Shown here: piece after piece, positions 9,926 through 17,700 of the stretch
Layout of the letters: each line of letters opens with the position of its first letter
Numbering within the stretch: the stretch's first letter is position 1
NCBI RefSeq assembly: GCF_011927625.1
Contig: NZ_JAATIZ010000003.1
Span: 248,001-312,000, forward strand
DNA: 64,000 bases
From: Paenalcaligenes hominis
GTDB lineage: Bacteria > Pseudomonadota > Gammaproteobacteria > Burkholderiales > Burkholderiaceae_B
Reading direction: 5' to 3'
Notes under the pieces: model-generated
Database searches by the model: none
Seen by the model: the letters and a program-made list of their open reading frames with translations, nothing else
What the model was told of the DNA's origin: nothing
Made by a program: the position numbers and the translations under genes

Positions 9926-10456
9926 ATGGCCTCAGTAAACAAAGTAATTTTGGTAGGCAACTTGGGGCGCGACCCCGAGGTTCGCTATACCGCTAATGGC
10001 TCTGCAATGTGTAACCTCTCTATTGCGACTACATTTAATAGTCGTGATAGCCAAACCGGTGAGCGCCGTGAAGAAACCGAATGGCACCGCGTCGTTATGT
10101 TCAATCGACTGGCTGAAATTGCAGGCGAATACTTACGCAAAGGTCGTCCGGTTTATATCGAGGGTCGTCTACGTACCCGCAAATGGCAAGGCCAAGACGG
10201 CCAAGACCGCTACACCACAGAAATTCTTGCCGATCAAATGCAAATGCTAGGTGGGCGTGGCGATAGCGGCGGCGACTTTAGCGGTGGCGACTATGACAGC
10301 GACTTTAACCAATCCGCACCTCAACAGCAGCGCTCTGCCCCGGCACAACAACGTCCACCGCAGCAGCCAGCACCTCAACAACAGCGCTCTCAGCAAAACT
10401 ATCAAGCATCGCCTATCGATAACATGGCGGATATGGATGACGATATCCCGTTTTAA
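9926..10456 (+). CDS. ssb: Single-stranded DNA-binding protein
   Basis: A 176-residue SSB that coats ssDNA in replication, repair and recombination. The OB fold occupies about residues 1-110 (start [20 protein letters not shown], then WHRVV and GRLRTRKW). A Gly-rich then Gln/Pro-rich linker (about 111-166) leads to the acidic tip DMDDDIPF that recruits partner proteins. The start has an AAAGGA site 9 nt upstream. Neighbour to uvrA with one gene between, a conserved association. Followed by a strong bidirectional terminator. Confidence 0.97.
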   Translation: MASVNKVILVGNLGRDPEVRYTANGSAMCNLSIATTFNSRDSQTGERREETEWHRVVMFNRLAEIAGEYLRKGRPVYIEGRLRTRKWQGQDGQDRYTTEILADQMQMLGGRGDSGGDFSGGDYDSDFNQSAPQQQRSAPAQQRPPQQPAPQQQRSQQNYQASPIDNMADMDDDIPF

Positions 10457-10511
10457 CTGCTCCACATAACGTGATACGTCCCTCGCTGAAACGACCAGAT
10501 CTGCACTAAAC

Positions 10512-10546
10512 AAAAAAGCCGCTTCCTTTGGGAAGACGGCTTTTTT
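10512..10546. terminator. Strong bidirectional Rho-independent terminator after ssb
   Basis: Stem GCCGCTTCC / GGAAGaCGGC with a TTTG loop and a one-base bulge, flanked by six A on the left and six T on the right, so it works from either strand. It serves ssb on the plus strand and the glycosyltransferase gene on the minus strand. Confidence 0.9.
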
Positions 10547-10627
10547 GCTTTAGCGTGCGCGCATTGGCTTTACTGGCACTCGCTAGATATCAGGGGCAAG
10601 ACGCTTTTTTGCCGTTAAGCCTACCGC

Positions 10628-11908
10628 TTACCAAAGCCGATTTTCTGCCAAGCGTTGCTTTTTCTGGGCTAAGGCTCTTTCAAATAGCTTCATGTACAAC
10701 GGAGCTACCTGAGAAATATGATAGGACTGTCCTAATTCGGCGGCTGCCTTTCTGTAACGAATGCGCCGCTCCGTATCATTTTTCAATTCACGAATGGTGG
10801 CAATCCACTGGTCGTCGTCATCGGGCAGCAATACGCCATTGACATCGTTGGTAATGAGCTCTGGCACAAAGCCCCAGTTTGAGCCAATAACACAACTGCC
10901 TCGAGCTAATATTTCCATTAACCCCCAGTTGGCCACACCATATTTAAGCGGATAAAGGAACAGATCAACCTCTGAAATTGCTGCGCCAAATGCGTCATAA
11001 GGCAATTTGCCAGGGGCTTCGATCACACCGGCTGCCGCAGGGTAAACGCGCAATAAATGGTCTAAAAAGGTTTTGACTTTGGTTGGACTGTCTTCTGGCT
11101 CGTGTTGGTACTTGCGTTGTACCCATTGTTGTTCGTACCCGTAGGTAGAGGCGCTAGGGTCGCCGAGAGCCAAAAAACGCATGGCTTTGGCGTCGCCTTC
11201 GCGCACCAATCGATCAACTAAGCGTACAAAGGTTTCTAGTCCTTTAGAGCTTGATAAGTCACGCGCCGAAAAAGCCACCGTAAAGGGTCGATCGGGCGGC
11301 GGAGCAGTGACGGCCGTAGGCGGCGAGATATTAAACCCTTCAAACTGAACCGCGACACGATCCTGCAGGGCTTCAGGAAACATAGATCGCGCAAAGGCGC
11401 TGGGGGTAATGGTGAGATCACTGCATAACACTTGATGCATATTCAGCATTTCTGTATTGCGATCACCCATACGCTGTGCCGGATCCGGAGGATAAGCCGG
11501 GTCCCAACCATGCGTTCGATAGCTCGGAAATTCAATGTAGCTGACAATGGCAGCCTGTAGCTCACTATAGAGCCAATTGGGTGCGCCCCATAAAGAGTGA
11601 CTGACCACAATATCAATCGGTCTACCTTGCTCTTTTTCAAATTGGTGTAGCGCTTTAATCAAGCCGCGTCCAATACGAGCCGATCGTTCGACTTTGCTTG
11701 AGTAGTAATAACCAATTTGACCCACAATGGGGCCATCAGGCTGAAAAGCGCGTAAATAATCGTCTTCATGGGCATGTCTTTTTACATGGCCTGGCGTAGT
11801 AAAGAACCACGTTTCCGCTACGTCCATCTCGCGCAAGTGACGGCATAACAACGTGTATTGGCTCGGGTACACAGCGCTAACAAAGACAATAAGGGGTTTA
11901 TCTTTCAT
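10628..11908 (-). CDS. Glycosyltransferase, group 1 (GT4-like)
   Basis: A 426-residue GT-B-fold protein with no signal peptide. The N-terminal half is a Rossmann-like acceptor domain (VFVSAVYPSQYTLLCRHLRE). The C-terminal half carries typical group-1 donor-site features: KGLETFVRLVDRL, then the DLFLYPLKYGVANWGLMEILARG stretch with the conserved Glu, and GSNWGFVPELI. Donor and acceptor cannot be deduced. It stands alone, with no other polysaccharide genes in the window. Its start at 11908 lacks a strong ribosome binding site. Confidence 0.82.
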   Translation of the reverse strand: MKDKPLIVFVSAVYPSQYTLLCRHLREMDVAETWFFTTPGHVKRHAHEDDYLRAFQPDGPIVGQIGYYYSSKVERSARIGRGLIKALHQFEKEQGRPIDIVVSHSLWGAPNWLYSELQAAIVSYIEFPSYRTHGWDPAYPPDPAQRMGDRNTEMLNMHQVLCSDLTITPSAFARSMFPEALQDRVAVQFEGFNISPPTAVTAPPPDRPFTVAFSARDLSSSKGLETFVRLVDRLVREGDAKAMRFLALGDPSASTYGYEQQWVQRKYQHEPEDSPTKVKTFLDHLLRVYPAAAGVIEAPGKLPYDAFGAAISEVDLFLYPLKYGVANWGLMEILARGSCVIGSNWGFVPELITNDVNGVLLPDDDDQWIATIRELKNDTERRIRYRKAAAELGQSYHISQVAPLYMKLFERALAQKKQRLAENRLW

Positions 11909-12146
11909 GGTGAAATGAGTAGAAGGCTAGTGAAATAAAATAACCGAGTGGCATCGGGTTGTTTTAGGCTTTTTAACTCAACGCTTTCCAGATGAGGGGG
12001 CGTTAAGGCTAAGTTACCATTTTGCCCCCTCTGCAGCACCCCATATTGTTTTCAAAAAGTTGCTATTTTTTTCTATATCTTTCTGTTGAGGTAGCTCAAT
12101 GAGCTGAGGCCGTTGACGCTGTGACGGCCACTACCCTACGCAGACG
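11909..12146. other. Intergenic region with several dyads, no gene
   Basis: No convincing ORF. It holds GAGGGGGC / GCCCCCTC (11994-12001 and 12024-12031, 22-nt loop), a small palindrome AGCTCAATGAGCT (12093-12105), and GGCCGT / ACGGCC (12108-12113 and 12124-12129), ahead of the terminator at 12147-12176. On the plus strand this series could be a short structured transcript, but no good promoter was seen. It may also just be the upstream region of the glycosyltransferase gene. Confidence 0.4.
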
Positions 12147-12176
12147 AAAAAAAAGCCTCAATACGAGGCTTTTTTA
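12147..12176. terminator. Rho-independent terminator after the metallo-hydrolase gene
   Basis: Stem GCCTC / GAGGC with loop AATAC, flanked by a run of A on the left and T on the right, so it can act in both directions. It lies 15 bp past the stop of the minus-strand metallo-hydrolase gene. Confidence 0.88.
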
Positions 12177-12190
12177 TTGCGCTGAATTAT

Positions 12191-13084
12191 TTATAGGTCA
12201 ATGCGCATTAAATCGGTGGCCAAACGCAATTCGCCTTTGTAGCCCTTGCGGATGTCACGTGCGACCTCGTCAAGACGCTCTGGCCCCATTAGCTCAACGG
12301 GTAAATGCATCCCCGCCGCCCGTTTAATAACCGGGCTCGTCGAGTCAAAGTGACCAAAGTGGGTGGCCACTAAACTTTTTACATTCGCTTTGGTAGCAAT
12401 TTCACCGAGTTGTAAGGGGCTGGTGTGAGCAAAGGTTCCTACGCCGGATTTCGCGCGGTGCTCTAAGAACGACTCAGGGAAGGTGCACTCATGAATGAGT
12501 AGGTCGGCGTCTTGGGCTAAGCGGATCATGGAGTCACAAGGAGCGGTATCGCCACTAAATGCGATGACTTTACCTTCTGCCTCGAAGCGAATACCAAAAC
12601 AATCCGTGATTTCGGTAGGAATATGGTCCACGATATCGCAGTAGACTTTGACATCCTCATCTTCGTACATCAAGCCGGGTGAAACCTCTGTGACGTCTGG
12701 ACGTACCGCATCAATGTTCTTTTGACGCGCAGGAAAATCAGCACGAGCACGAATATCGATTTTGTAGGCGCCATTTTCAAATGAGTGATCGACGAAATCT
12801 TGTATGCCTTTAGGCCCGTACACTTTGAGTTTGTCTTTACGGTTAAAGACCCAGCTAGAAAGTACAAAGAAAGGCAAGCCACAAACGTGATCGTAGTGCA
12901 GGTGGCTAACAAACACCCAAGGCACATCTGCTGGGTTAATGTTGGCTTTGACCATTTGGCGGGTCGTGCCTTCACCACAGTCAAACAAGTAATTCTTGCC
13001 ATTATCTAAAGTAATTAAAATAGCAGACTGTGCTCGATCTGGATCAGGTAACGCTGCTGAAGTGCCTAACATGGTGATTTTCAT
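12191..13084 (-). CDS. MBL-fold metallo-hydrolase, ribonuclease Z/arylsulfatase-like
   Basis: A 297-residue metallo-beta-lactamase-fold hydrolase. The metal motif HLHYDH is at residues 61-66; further ligands lie in FSGDTAPCDS, LIHECTF and ATHFGHFD, giving a complete dinuclear site of the RNase Z/ElaC type. It lacks the clear exosite arm expected of a tRNA-processing RNase Z, so a small-molecule phosphodiester or ester substrate is possible; function is unknown. The binding site AGGAGA is 8 nt before the ATG. It lies 83 bp after tctB, behind a dyad nearly identical to one before tctC, so it is probably co-regulated with the tct operon. Confidence 0.8.
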   Translation of the reverse strand: MKITMLGTSAALPDPDRAQSAILITLDNGKNYLFDCGEGTTRQMVKANINPADVPWVFVSHLHYDHVCGLPFFVLSSWVFNRKDKLKVYGPKGIQDFVDHSFENGAYKIDIRARADFPARQKNIDAVRPDVTEVSPGLMYEDEDVKVYCDIVDHIPTEITDCFGIRFEAEGKVIAFSGDTAPCDSMIRLAQDADLLIHECTFPESFLEHRAKSGVGTFAHTSPLQLGEIATKANVKSLVATHFGHFDSTSPVIKRAAGMHLPVELMGPERLDEVARDIRKGYKGELRLATDLMRIDL

Positions 13085-13124
13085 TGTGTATCTCCTAATT
13101 CTTATAAAGCTTATAAAGAGTTAT

Positions 13125-13144
13125 AGTACGGTTTTTAGTACTTT
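13125..13144. promoter_or_regulatory. Putative operator before the metallo-hydrolase gene (copy 1 of a shared dyad)
   Basis: AGTAC and GTACT arms around GGTTTTTA, then TTT. It matches 18 of 20 positions of the site at 16336-16355 before tctC, with the same centre of symmetry. It is centred about 50 bp upstream of the hydrolase ATG. The GntR regulator upstream of tctC is the likely binder; this is inferred from position. Confidence 0.55.
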
Positions 13145-13167
13145 TCAAGTGAAATAAATAAATAAAT

Positions 13168-13614
13168 TTATAGCTTCCATAAAGGGAAAGCTAAATTCAG
13201 GCCGTAATGAAAAACAGCAATAGCAAAAAATGTGGTGCCAGTAGCAAGCAATACGCTGTCTTTTAATGAGTTGTTACGGTCGCCCAGTGCAGTGATCATG
13301 ATCAAGGTAAAGGTGGCTGGCGCTAGTCCGCCATAGTGTCCTAAAACAATAAAAGCCAGCATGCCGCCTATAATCGCAGACCAAGGACGCACATAAGCTC
13401 GCAGAGTAAAACGAGGCGCAGCAGGCGAGACTGAGGTTTCCGGTACTAGCAATACAATGCCACCCAACGCGCTCAAGATGAGGCCCAATACAAAAGGAAA
13501 ATAACCGGCATTCATGGATGACAAACTGCCTAGGCCATATTCTGCGCTTAAGAATGAAGTGCTTAAACCCAAAATAATCATAAAGGCAGCGGCGATAAAA
13601 CGATGATGTTTCAT
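13168..13614 (-). CDS. tctB: Tripartite tricarboxylate transporter, small membrane subunit TctB
   Basis: A 148-residue protein with four predicted membrane segments and the TctB-family pattern (AGYFPFVLGLILSALGG near residues 36-52; GHYGGLAPATF in the second half). It forms the small membrane subunit of a secondary, binding-protein-dependent carboxylate transporter with TctA and TctC. The start lies 6 bp past the tctA stop. The order tctC-tctA-tctB differs from the frequent tctC-tctB-tctA. Substrate not predictable. Confidence 0.9.
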   Translation of the reverse strand: MKHHRFIAAAFMIILGLSTSFLSAEYGLGSLSSMNAGYFPFVLGLILSALGGIVLLVPETSVSPAAPRFTLRAYVRPWSAIIGGMLAFIVLGHYGGLAPATFTLIMITALGDRNNSLKDSVLLATGTTFFAIAVFHYGLNLAFPLWKL

Positions 13615-13620
13615 GATGGT

Positions 13621-15153
13621 TTAGGAGGCAGAAAGAGTTGGCTCGGAAACAGGGTGAGGTTGGCTTTTAGCGCGTAGATGTGCTTTATAAAAACTGAGGC
13701 CCACCCAAAGCAGCAGTGCCACAATAATGCCTAAAAAAGTAGCACTTAGAGGGCGCGTAATAAAGACGCTAAGGTCGCCGCGAGACAGTTCAAGAGCACG
13801 TCTAAAGTTCTCCTCTAAAAGAGGACCTAAAATAAAGCCTAAAAGCATGGGTGCGGGAGGAATATGCAAACGACTAAGGAAAAAGGCCACTACCCCTAAT
13901 GACAACGCTAAGCCCACATCAAACATAGCGTTGGTGGAGGCATAGGCTGCAATACAGATAAGAAAAATAACAATAGGGAAAATGAATCGATACGGTGCAC
14001 TAAGCATACGCACCCAAATCCCAATTAAGGGAATATTTAAAAGCAACAGCATAAGATTGCCTACCCAAAAACTAATTACTAAACCCCAAAATAATTCGGG
14101 ATGCTGGGTAATGAGCAAAGGGCCAGGGGTAATATCATGAATCATCAGCGCACCCATCATGAGCGCCATGACGGCGCCACCAGGAATGCCTAAAGTCAAA
14201 GTAGGGATAAAACTGGTGATGTCAGCCGAGCTATTGGCGGCTTCTGGACCAGATACACCCTGAATGGCGCCGTGACCGAACTGTGCTGGGTTTTTGGAAA
14301 CATTTTTTTCAGTGGCATATGAAATAAAGGCGGCGAGTGCCCCGCCCATACCTGGTATAGCACCAATAAACGCGCCCAGTAGTGAGCCTCGTGCCATGGC
14401 ACCCGCAGATTCTTTCATGTCTTGACGCGTGGGGCGCACTTGGCCTTTAGTAATGGCGGTTTTTTCTTTGGCCTGGGAAGGCAATAAACCTGCAGTGGCT
14501 AATACATCAGATACACCAAAAAATGCAAGAGCTAGGGCAACCAGCGGTACTCCATCGGCTAAATCAGGCAGATCAAAAGTAAAGCGCCACACACCCGAGT
14601 TCGGGTCAGTGCCTACACAGCCAAAAATTAGCCCAATTACTACCGCTGCAATGGCTCGTACTGCAGAGCCGGAGCTGAGTGTAGAGGCGGCTAACAGCCC
14701 CATTGCCATCAGTGAAAAGTATTCAGCCGGCCCAAAGGAGAAAGCCACTTGAGCCAACCAGGGACTGAAAGCTGTCATAAAAAGGGTGCCGATAGAGACC
14801 CCAAGAAAGGATGCAAACATAGCCATAAAAATGGCGGGTCCAGCTCGGCCTTTCTTGGCAAGGGGGTGTCCATCTAAGCACACAACGGCATGAGAAACCG
14901 TACCTGGAATATTAAGCAAAATCGAGGTGGTCGCGCCTCCAAAGCTGGTGCCGTAATAAATGCCTGCTAGCATCATCAGCGACCCAGTTGGATCCAGCCC
15001 GTAGGTGATAGGTAGCAACATAGCAATAGCAGCTAAAGCCCCTATGCCAGGTAACACCCCAATTAGATTCCCAACAAACACCCCAATAAAAGCATAAAGC
15101 AGGTTGCTAAAAGTCAGGGCAACAGAAAAACCTAAGAGTAAATTGTCTAACAT
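13621..15153 (-). CDS. tctA: Tripartite tricarboxylate transporter, large membrane subunit TctA
   Basis: A 510-residue integral membrane protein with about 11-12 TM segments. Family signatures include GVLPGIGALAAIAMLLP near residues 33-49, GTSFGGATTSILLNIPGT near 68-85 and the internal echo GAIPGMGGALAAFI near 260. It carries the substrate released by TctC across the membrane using an ion gradient. tctC lies upstream with a strong hairpin in the 55-bp gap, and tctB follows 6 bp later. Confidence 0.95.
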   Translation of the reverse strand: MLDNLLLGFSVALTFSNLLYAFIGVFVGNLIGVLPGIGALAAIAMLLPITYGLDPTGSLMMLAGIYYGTSFGGATTSILLNIPGTVSHAVVCLDGHPLAKKGRAGPAIFMAMFASFLGVSIGTLFMTAFSPWLAQVAFSFGPAEYFSLMAMGLLAASTLSSGSAVRAIAAVVIGLIFGCVGTDPNSGVWRFTFDLPDLADGVPLVALALAFFGVSDVLATAGLLPSQAKEKTAITKGQVRPTRQDMKESAGAMARGSLLGAFIGAIPGMGGALAAFISYATEKNVSKNPAQFGHGAIQGVSGPEAANSSADITSFIPTLTLGIPGGAVMALMMGALMIHDITPGPLLITQHPELFWGLVISFWVGNLMLLLLNIPLIGIWVRMLSAPYRFIFPIVIFLICIAAYASTNAMFDVGLALSLGVVAFFLSRLHIPPAPMLLGFILGPLLEENFRRALELSRGDLSVFITRPLSATFLGIIVALLLWVGLSFYKAHLRAKSQPHPVSEPTLSAS

Positions 15154-15173
15154 AATGATCCCACATAGAAGGT

Positions 15174-15198
15174 AGGAGGCCTCGTTTAGAGGCCTCCT
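15174..15198 (-). terminator. Strong hairpin between tctC and tctA (attenuator or RNA stabiliser)
   Basis: Perfect 10-bp stem AGGAGGCCTC / GAGGCCTCCT with loop GTTTA and no following T-run on the minus strand. It sits between the binding-protein gene and the permease gene. Such hairpins commonly protect or partly terminate the transcript so that more binding protein is made. Confidence 0.7.
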
Positions 15199-15208
15199 CG
15201 TAGGTGGA

Positions 15209-16174
15209 TTAGTTAATTTGGACGTCTAAGTCGGAAATGACTTTTTCCCAATAAGGACTTTCTGTTTTGATAAGATTTTGCAGCGTTTCGTCTTGGCCTT
15301 CGCGCCACGTAATAATGCCCATCTTGCGCAAGCGTTCTACCGTGTCGGGATCAGACAAAGCGGTAACAAACGCATTTTGTAAAGTGGTAATAACAGGATC
15401 AGGCGTGTCTTTGGGTGCCGTGACGCCCCACCAATTACTGGCTTTGATGTGCCCTAAACCAATTTCCTCAAAGGTAGGTACGTCAGGTAGCTCAGCAACA
15501 CGCTCTTTGGCGCCAATGGCAATGGCTTTGAGTTGACCTGTTTTCACGTATTGGTCGCCTAGGCCAATGCCACCAAGATAAAACTGCACATCATTAGCCA
15601 ATAGACCTAGCACAGCAGGGGCAGCCCCTTTATAAGAAATATGATGCAAATCCCATTGTTGGTCGCGGTTAATGAGCTCAGCAACTAAATGGGGAGTGGT
15701 GCCTATGCTAGGTGAACCGTAGTTGAATTCCCCTTTTTTCGCCTTGGCGAGTGCTGAAAAAGACTCAAAGTCATTGGCTTCAAGGCTGCCATTAATGTAG
15801 ATCACCGAAGGCACATCACCAAGCACTGCTACGGGTTTTAAATCCGTGGCCGGGTCTAAGCGCATGCTGGGGTAAAGGTATTGATTGGCGGTGTAATTAT
15901 TTGCAGCCCCTAAAAGCAGGGTGTAGCCATCGGGCTTTGCCTTAGCGACGTATGCACTGGCAATATTGCCGCCGGCGCCAGGCTTGTTTTCCACAATAAT
16001 GGGTTGGCCGAGCTGTTCGGAAAGCTGATCGGAAATAAGACGAATTAAGTTATCTCCAGTTCCGCCTGCACTGTAAGCCACAATGACGTGAACAGGACGT
16101 TCGGGCCAGTCGGTGGTTGCAAAAGCCGGGGGTAGGCTGCAACAGGCCATAAGCATGAGCAATTTTTTCCACAT
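15209..16174 (-). CDS. tctC: Tripartite tricarboxylate transporter binding protein (Bug family)
   Basis: A 321-residue periplasmic solute-binding protein. A Sec signal peptide (about 1-19, ending in PPAFA) is followed by WPERPVHVIVAYSAGGTGDNLIRL, the Bug beta-strand and ligand loop, and by IIVENKPGAGGNIAS near 60-72, the family hallmark. The start has a strong AAAGGAG site. Bug proteins bind small carboxylates; the ligand here is unknown. It is first of a tctC-tctA-tctB set located downstream of a GntR regulator on the same strand. Confidence 0.95.
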   Translation of the reverse strand: MWKKLLMLMACCSLPPAFATTDWPERPVHVIVAYSAGGTGDNLIRLISDQLSEQLGQPIIVENKPGAGGNIASAYVAKAKPDGYTLLLGAANNYTANQYLYPSMRLDPATDLKPVAVLGDVPSVIYINGSLEANDFESFSALAKAKKGEFNYGSPSIGTTPHLVAELINRDQQWDLHHISYKGAAPAVLGLLANDVQFYLGGIGLGDQYVKTGQLKAIAIGAKERVAELPDVPTFEEIGLGHIKASNWWGVTAPKDTPDPVITTLQNAFVTALSDPDTVERLRKMGIITWREGQDETLQNLIKTESPYWEKVISDLDVQIN

Positions 16175-16325
16175 GGTTGTCTCCTTTGTGGTGGGGCATA
16201 AGATGGGCCTAGATCTACTAGGTAAACCGCTAACGCAGTGAGCAAGAGGATCAAACGATGTTATCCCCTATACAACACACCTGTTTTTTATATAAAGAAA
16301 GAGAGCGGATTACATAAATAGCTAG

Positions 16326-16363
16326 TTAGTCATAAAGTACTGTTTTTAATACTTTATGACTAA
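16326..16363. promoter_or_regulatory. 14-bp-arm inverted repeat before tctC (copy 2 of the shared dyad)
   Basis: Perfect arms TTAGTCATAAAGTA / TACTTTATGACTAA around the 10-bp spacer CTGTTTTTAA. It lies between the gntR stop (16420) and the tctC start (16174). Its core (16336-16355) matches 18 of 20 positions of the site before the metallo-hydrolase gene. No T-run follows, so an operator is favoured over a terminator. Confidence 0.6.
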
Positions 16364-16419
16364 AGTTTCCTGACGTCAATGCACACTCTATCAAGACTAA
16401 CCCCTACAAAGGTAGAGGG

Positions 16420-17163
16420 TTAGCTCATTTTAATATCTTGTTCGATGTAGACGCACGAGGCGCGATAGTGCAGTTGCGCTGCATAAAGGATGCGGCCGTC
16501 AGGGTCTTTAGCAATACGAATGGCTTTGATAAGGGGGGTGCCAATGTCCATTTGCAAATGGCCTGCTACCACAGCATCACTGGACTGGATCGTTAGGACT
16601 TGACGGGCAGAGCTAAGCTGATCGGCAAAATGACGTTGTAGCACGGTTAAGACGGCTTCTTTTTCAAACTCATCTCGGTGGGCCTCGTAGAGAGATTGCG
16701 CCACATAAGCGGTATTAAAACTGTAGGGCAAGCCGTCTCGTACATTAATGCGCGAGGTCCACCAATAGATGTCTGCGGCAGTGCCATCGTTGAGATCGCT
16801 AGGTAGGGCACTGCTTCCGTCACCTAAGTAATGAAATTGAACGTGTAGCTGTTCGATTTGTGCGATGAGTGCATTCCAATCGCTGGGCAACATTAACCAA
16901 TGTTGCTTGCTGATATCAGCAATAACAAAGGTGCCACGTCCGCGCGTGCGCTCGATAAGCCCTTCGCGCTCTAGTTCGTCTAGAGCGGTACGAATGGTGG
17001 CCCGAGACACACCGTATTGATCTACTAACTGCGGTAAAGTGGGAAGCTGAGTGCCAACAGGCCACTCTCCTTTTTCCATGCGCGCCCGCAAGGTGTATTT
17101 AACCTTTAAAGAAAGAGGCAGGCGAGACGGTTTTTTCAGAGTAGAGTTAATGGTTTCTTGCAT
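16420..17163 (-). CDS. GntR-family (HutC/UTRA type) transcriptional regulator
   Basis: A 247-residue regulator. An N-terminal winged helix (about 19-85; PTLPQLVDQYGVSRATIRTA then LDELEREGLIERTRGRGTFV) is joined to a UTRA ligand-binding domain (about 100-240), which identifies the HutC subfamily. It lies upstream of and on the same strand as tctC-tctA-tctB, with a large dyad in the gap, so it probably senses a related carboxylate or intermediate and controls the transporter and the downstream hydrolase. A weak GTA-N9-TAC element near 17190-17204, upstream of its own start, could be autoregulatory. Confidence 0.9.
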   Translation of the reverse strand: MQETINSTLKKPSRLPLSLKVKYTLRARMEKGEWPVGTQLPTLPQLVDQYGVSRATIRTALDELEREGLIERTRGRGTFVIADISKQHWLMLPSDWNALIAQIEQLHVQFHYLGDGSSALPSDLNDGTAADIYWWTSRINVRDGLPYSFNTAYVAQSLYEAHRDEFEKEAVLTVLQRHFADQLSSARQVLTIQSSDAVVAGHLQMDIGTPLIKAIRIAKDPDGRILYAAQLHYRASCVYIEQDIKMS

Positions 17164-17321
17164 AGGTAAAAAGAAAGATAGGCGATGTTGTAGTGAATTT
17201 TTACTTATGTTTTAGTTATGATATAGGAAATCACAAATAGTGGGTGTATGGTGGAAGTCATACCCCTAGTCTAACGGAGAGGGGCCAGTAGAAGACAAAT
17301 CAATTCACGAGGAGAGTTCTT

Positions 17322-17396
17322 ATGCGTTCCATTTTATTGTGGTTAATTGGCGTTCCTATTCCTATTATTTTGTTGCTCTGGCTTTTTTGGGGTTAA
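17322..17396 (+). CDS. 24-residue hydrophobic membrane peptide
   Basis: A very short ORF with an excellent AGGAGAG site 6-7 nt before the ATG. The product starts MRSILLWLIGVPIPI and ends LLLWLFWG: a single membrane segment with a central Pro-Ile-Pro kink and Trp near each end, with one positive charge (Arg2). Its hydrophobic pattern and Shine-Dalgarno site argue against a chance ORF, and I recall similar short conserved hydrophobic peptides in proteobacteria without an assigned role. It lies between the divergent gntR and the long leader of rhlE. Function unknown. Confidence 0.6.
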   Translation: MRSILLWLIGVPIPIILLLWLFWG

Positions 17397-17700
17397 CGTA
17401 TACCTACAAAAACAACTGTCTATTTTTCACCATAGCTTTTAGCAATAGTACTTGCTTAAAGTCTGCATATATGCGTTAATAGTAGGCTTAGTCTTTTTTG
17501 GCTAAGTCTACTATCTACATTTACAGCAAAATCGTTTTGCTGTCTTGTCATCGCGTTTTCTGACCCCCAAGCCTGCGGCATCTATATTGCCTTACGATTA
17601 GGTTGATTGGTCGGCCCGATGCTTTCCAATTAATCTATCGTCTTAGTGCCTTTTACTGCTCTAGACGTGTCTCTTGCTGTGCGTACAGCAAAGGTATGTT
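17397..17700 (+). other. Long leader of rhlE with two hairpins; no gene seen
   Basis: About 300 nt without a convincing ORF. It holds a 13-bp stem ATAGTAGGCTTAG / CTAAGTCTACTAT (17479-17491 and 17502-17514, one G-U pair), which could end the small-peptide transcript, and an 8-bp stem CAGCAAAA / TTTTGCTG with a TCG loop (17524-17542). Long structured 5' leaders are known for cold-inducible DEAD-box helicase genes, so a thermosensing or autoregulatory leader is possible, but this is inference. Confidence 0.5.

Noticed and set aside
10528-10842. A 104-codon plus-strand ORF after ssb
   Set aside because: It begins inside the bidirectional terminator and runs antisense into the glycosyltransferase gene; no domain or binding site.
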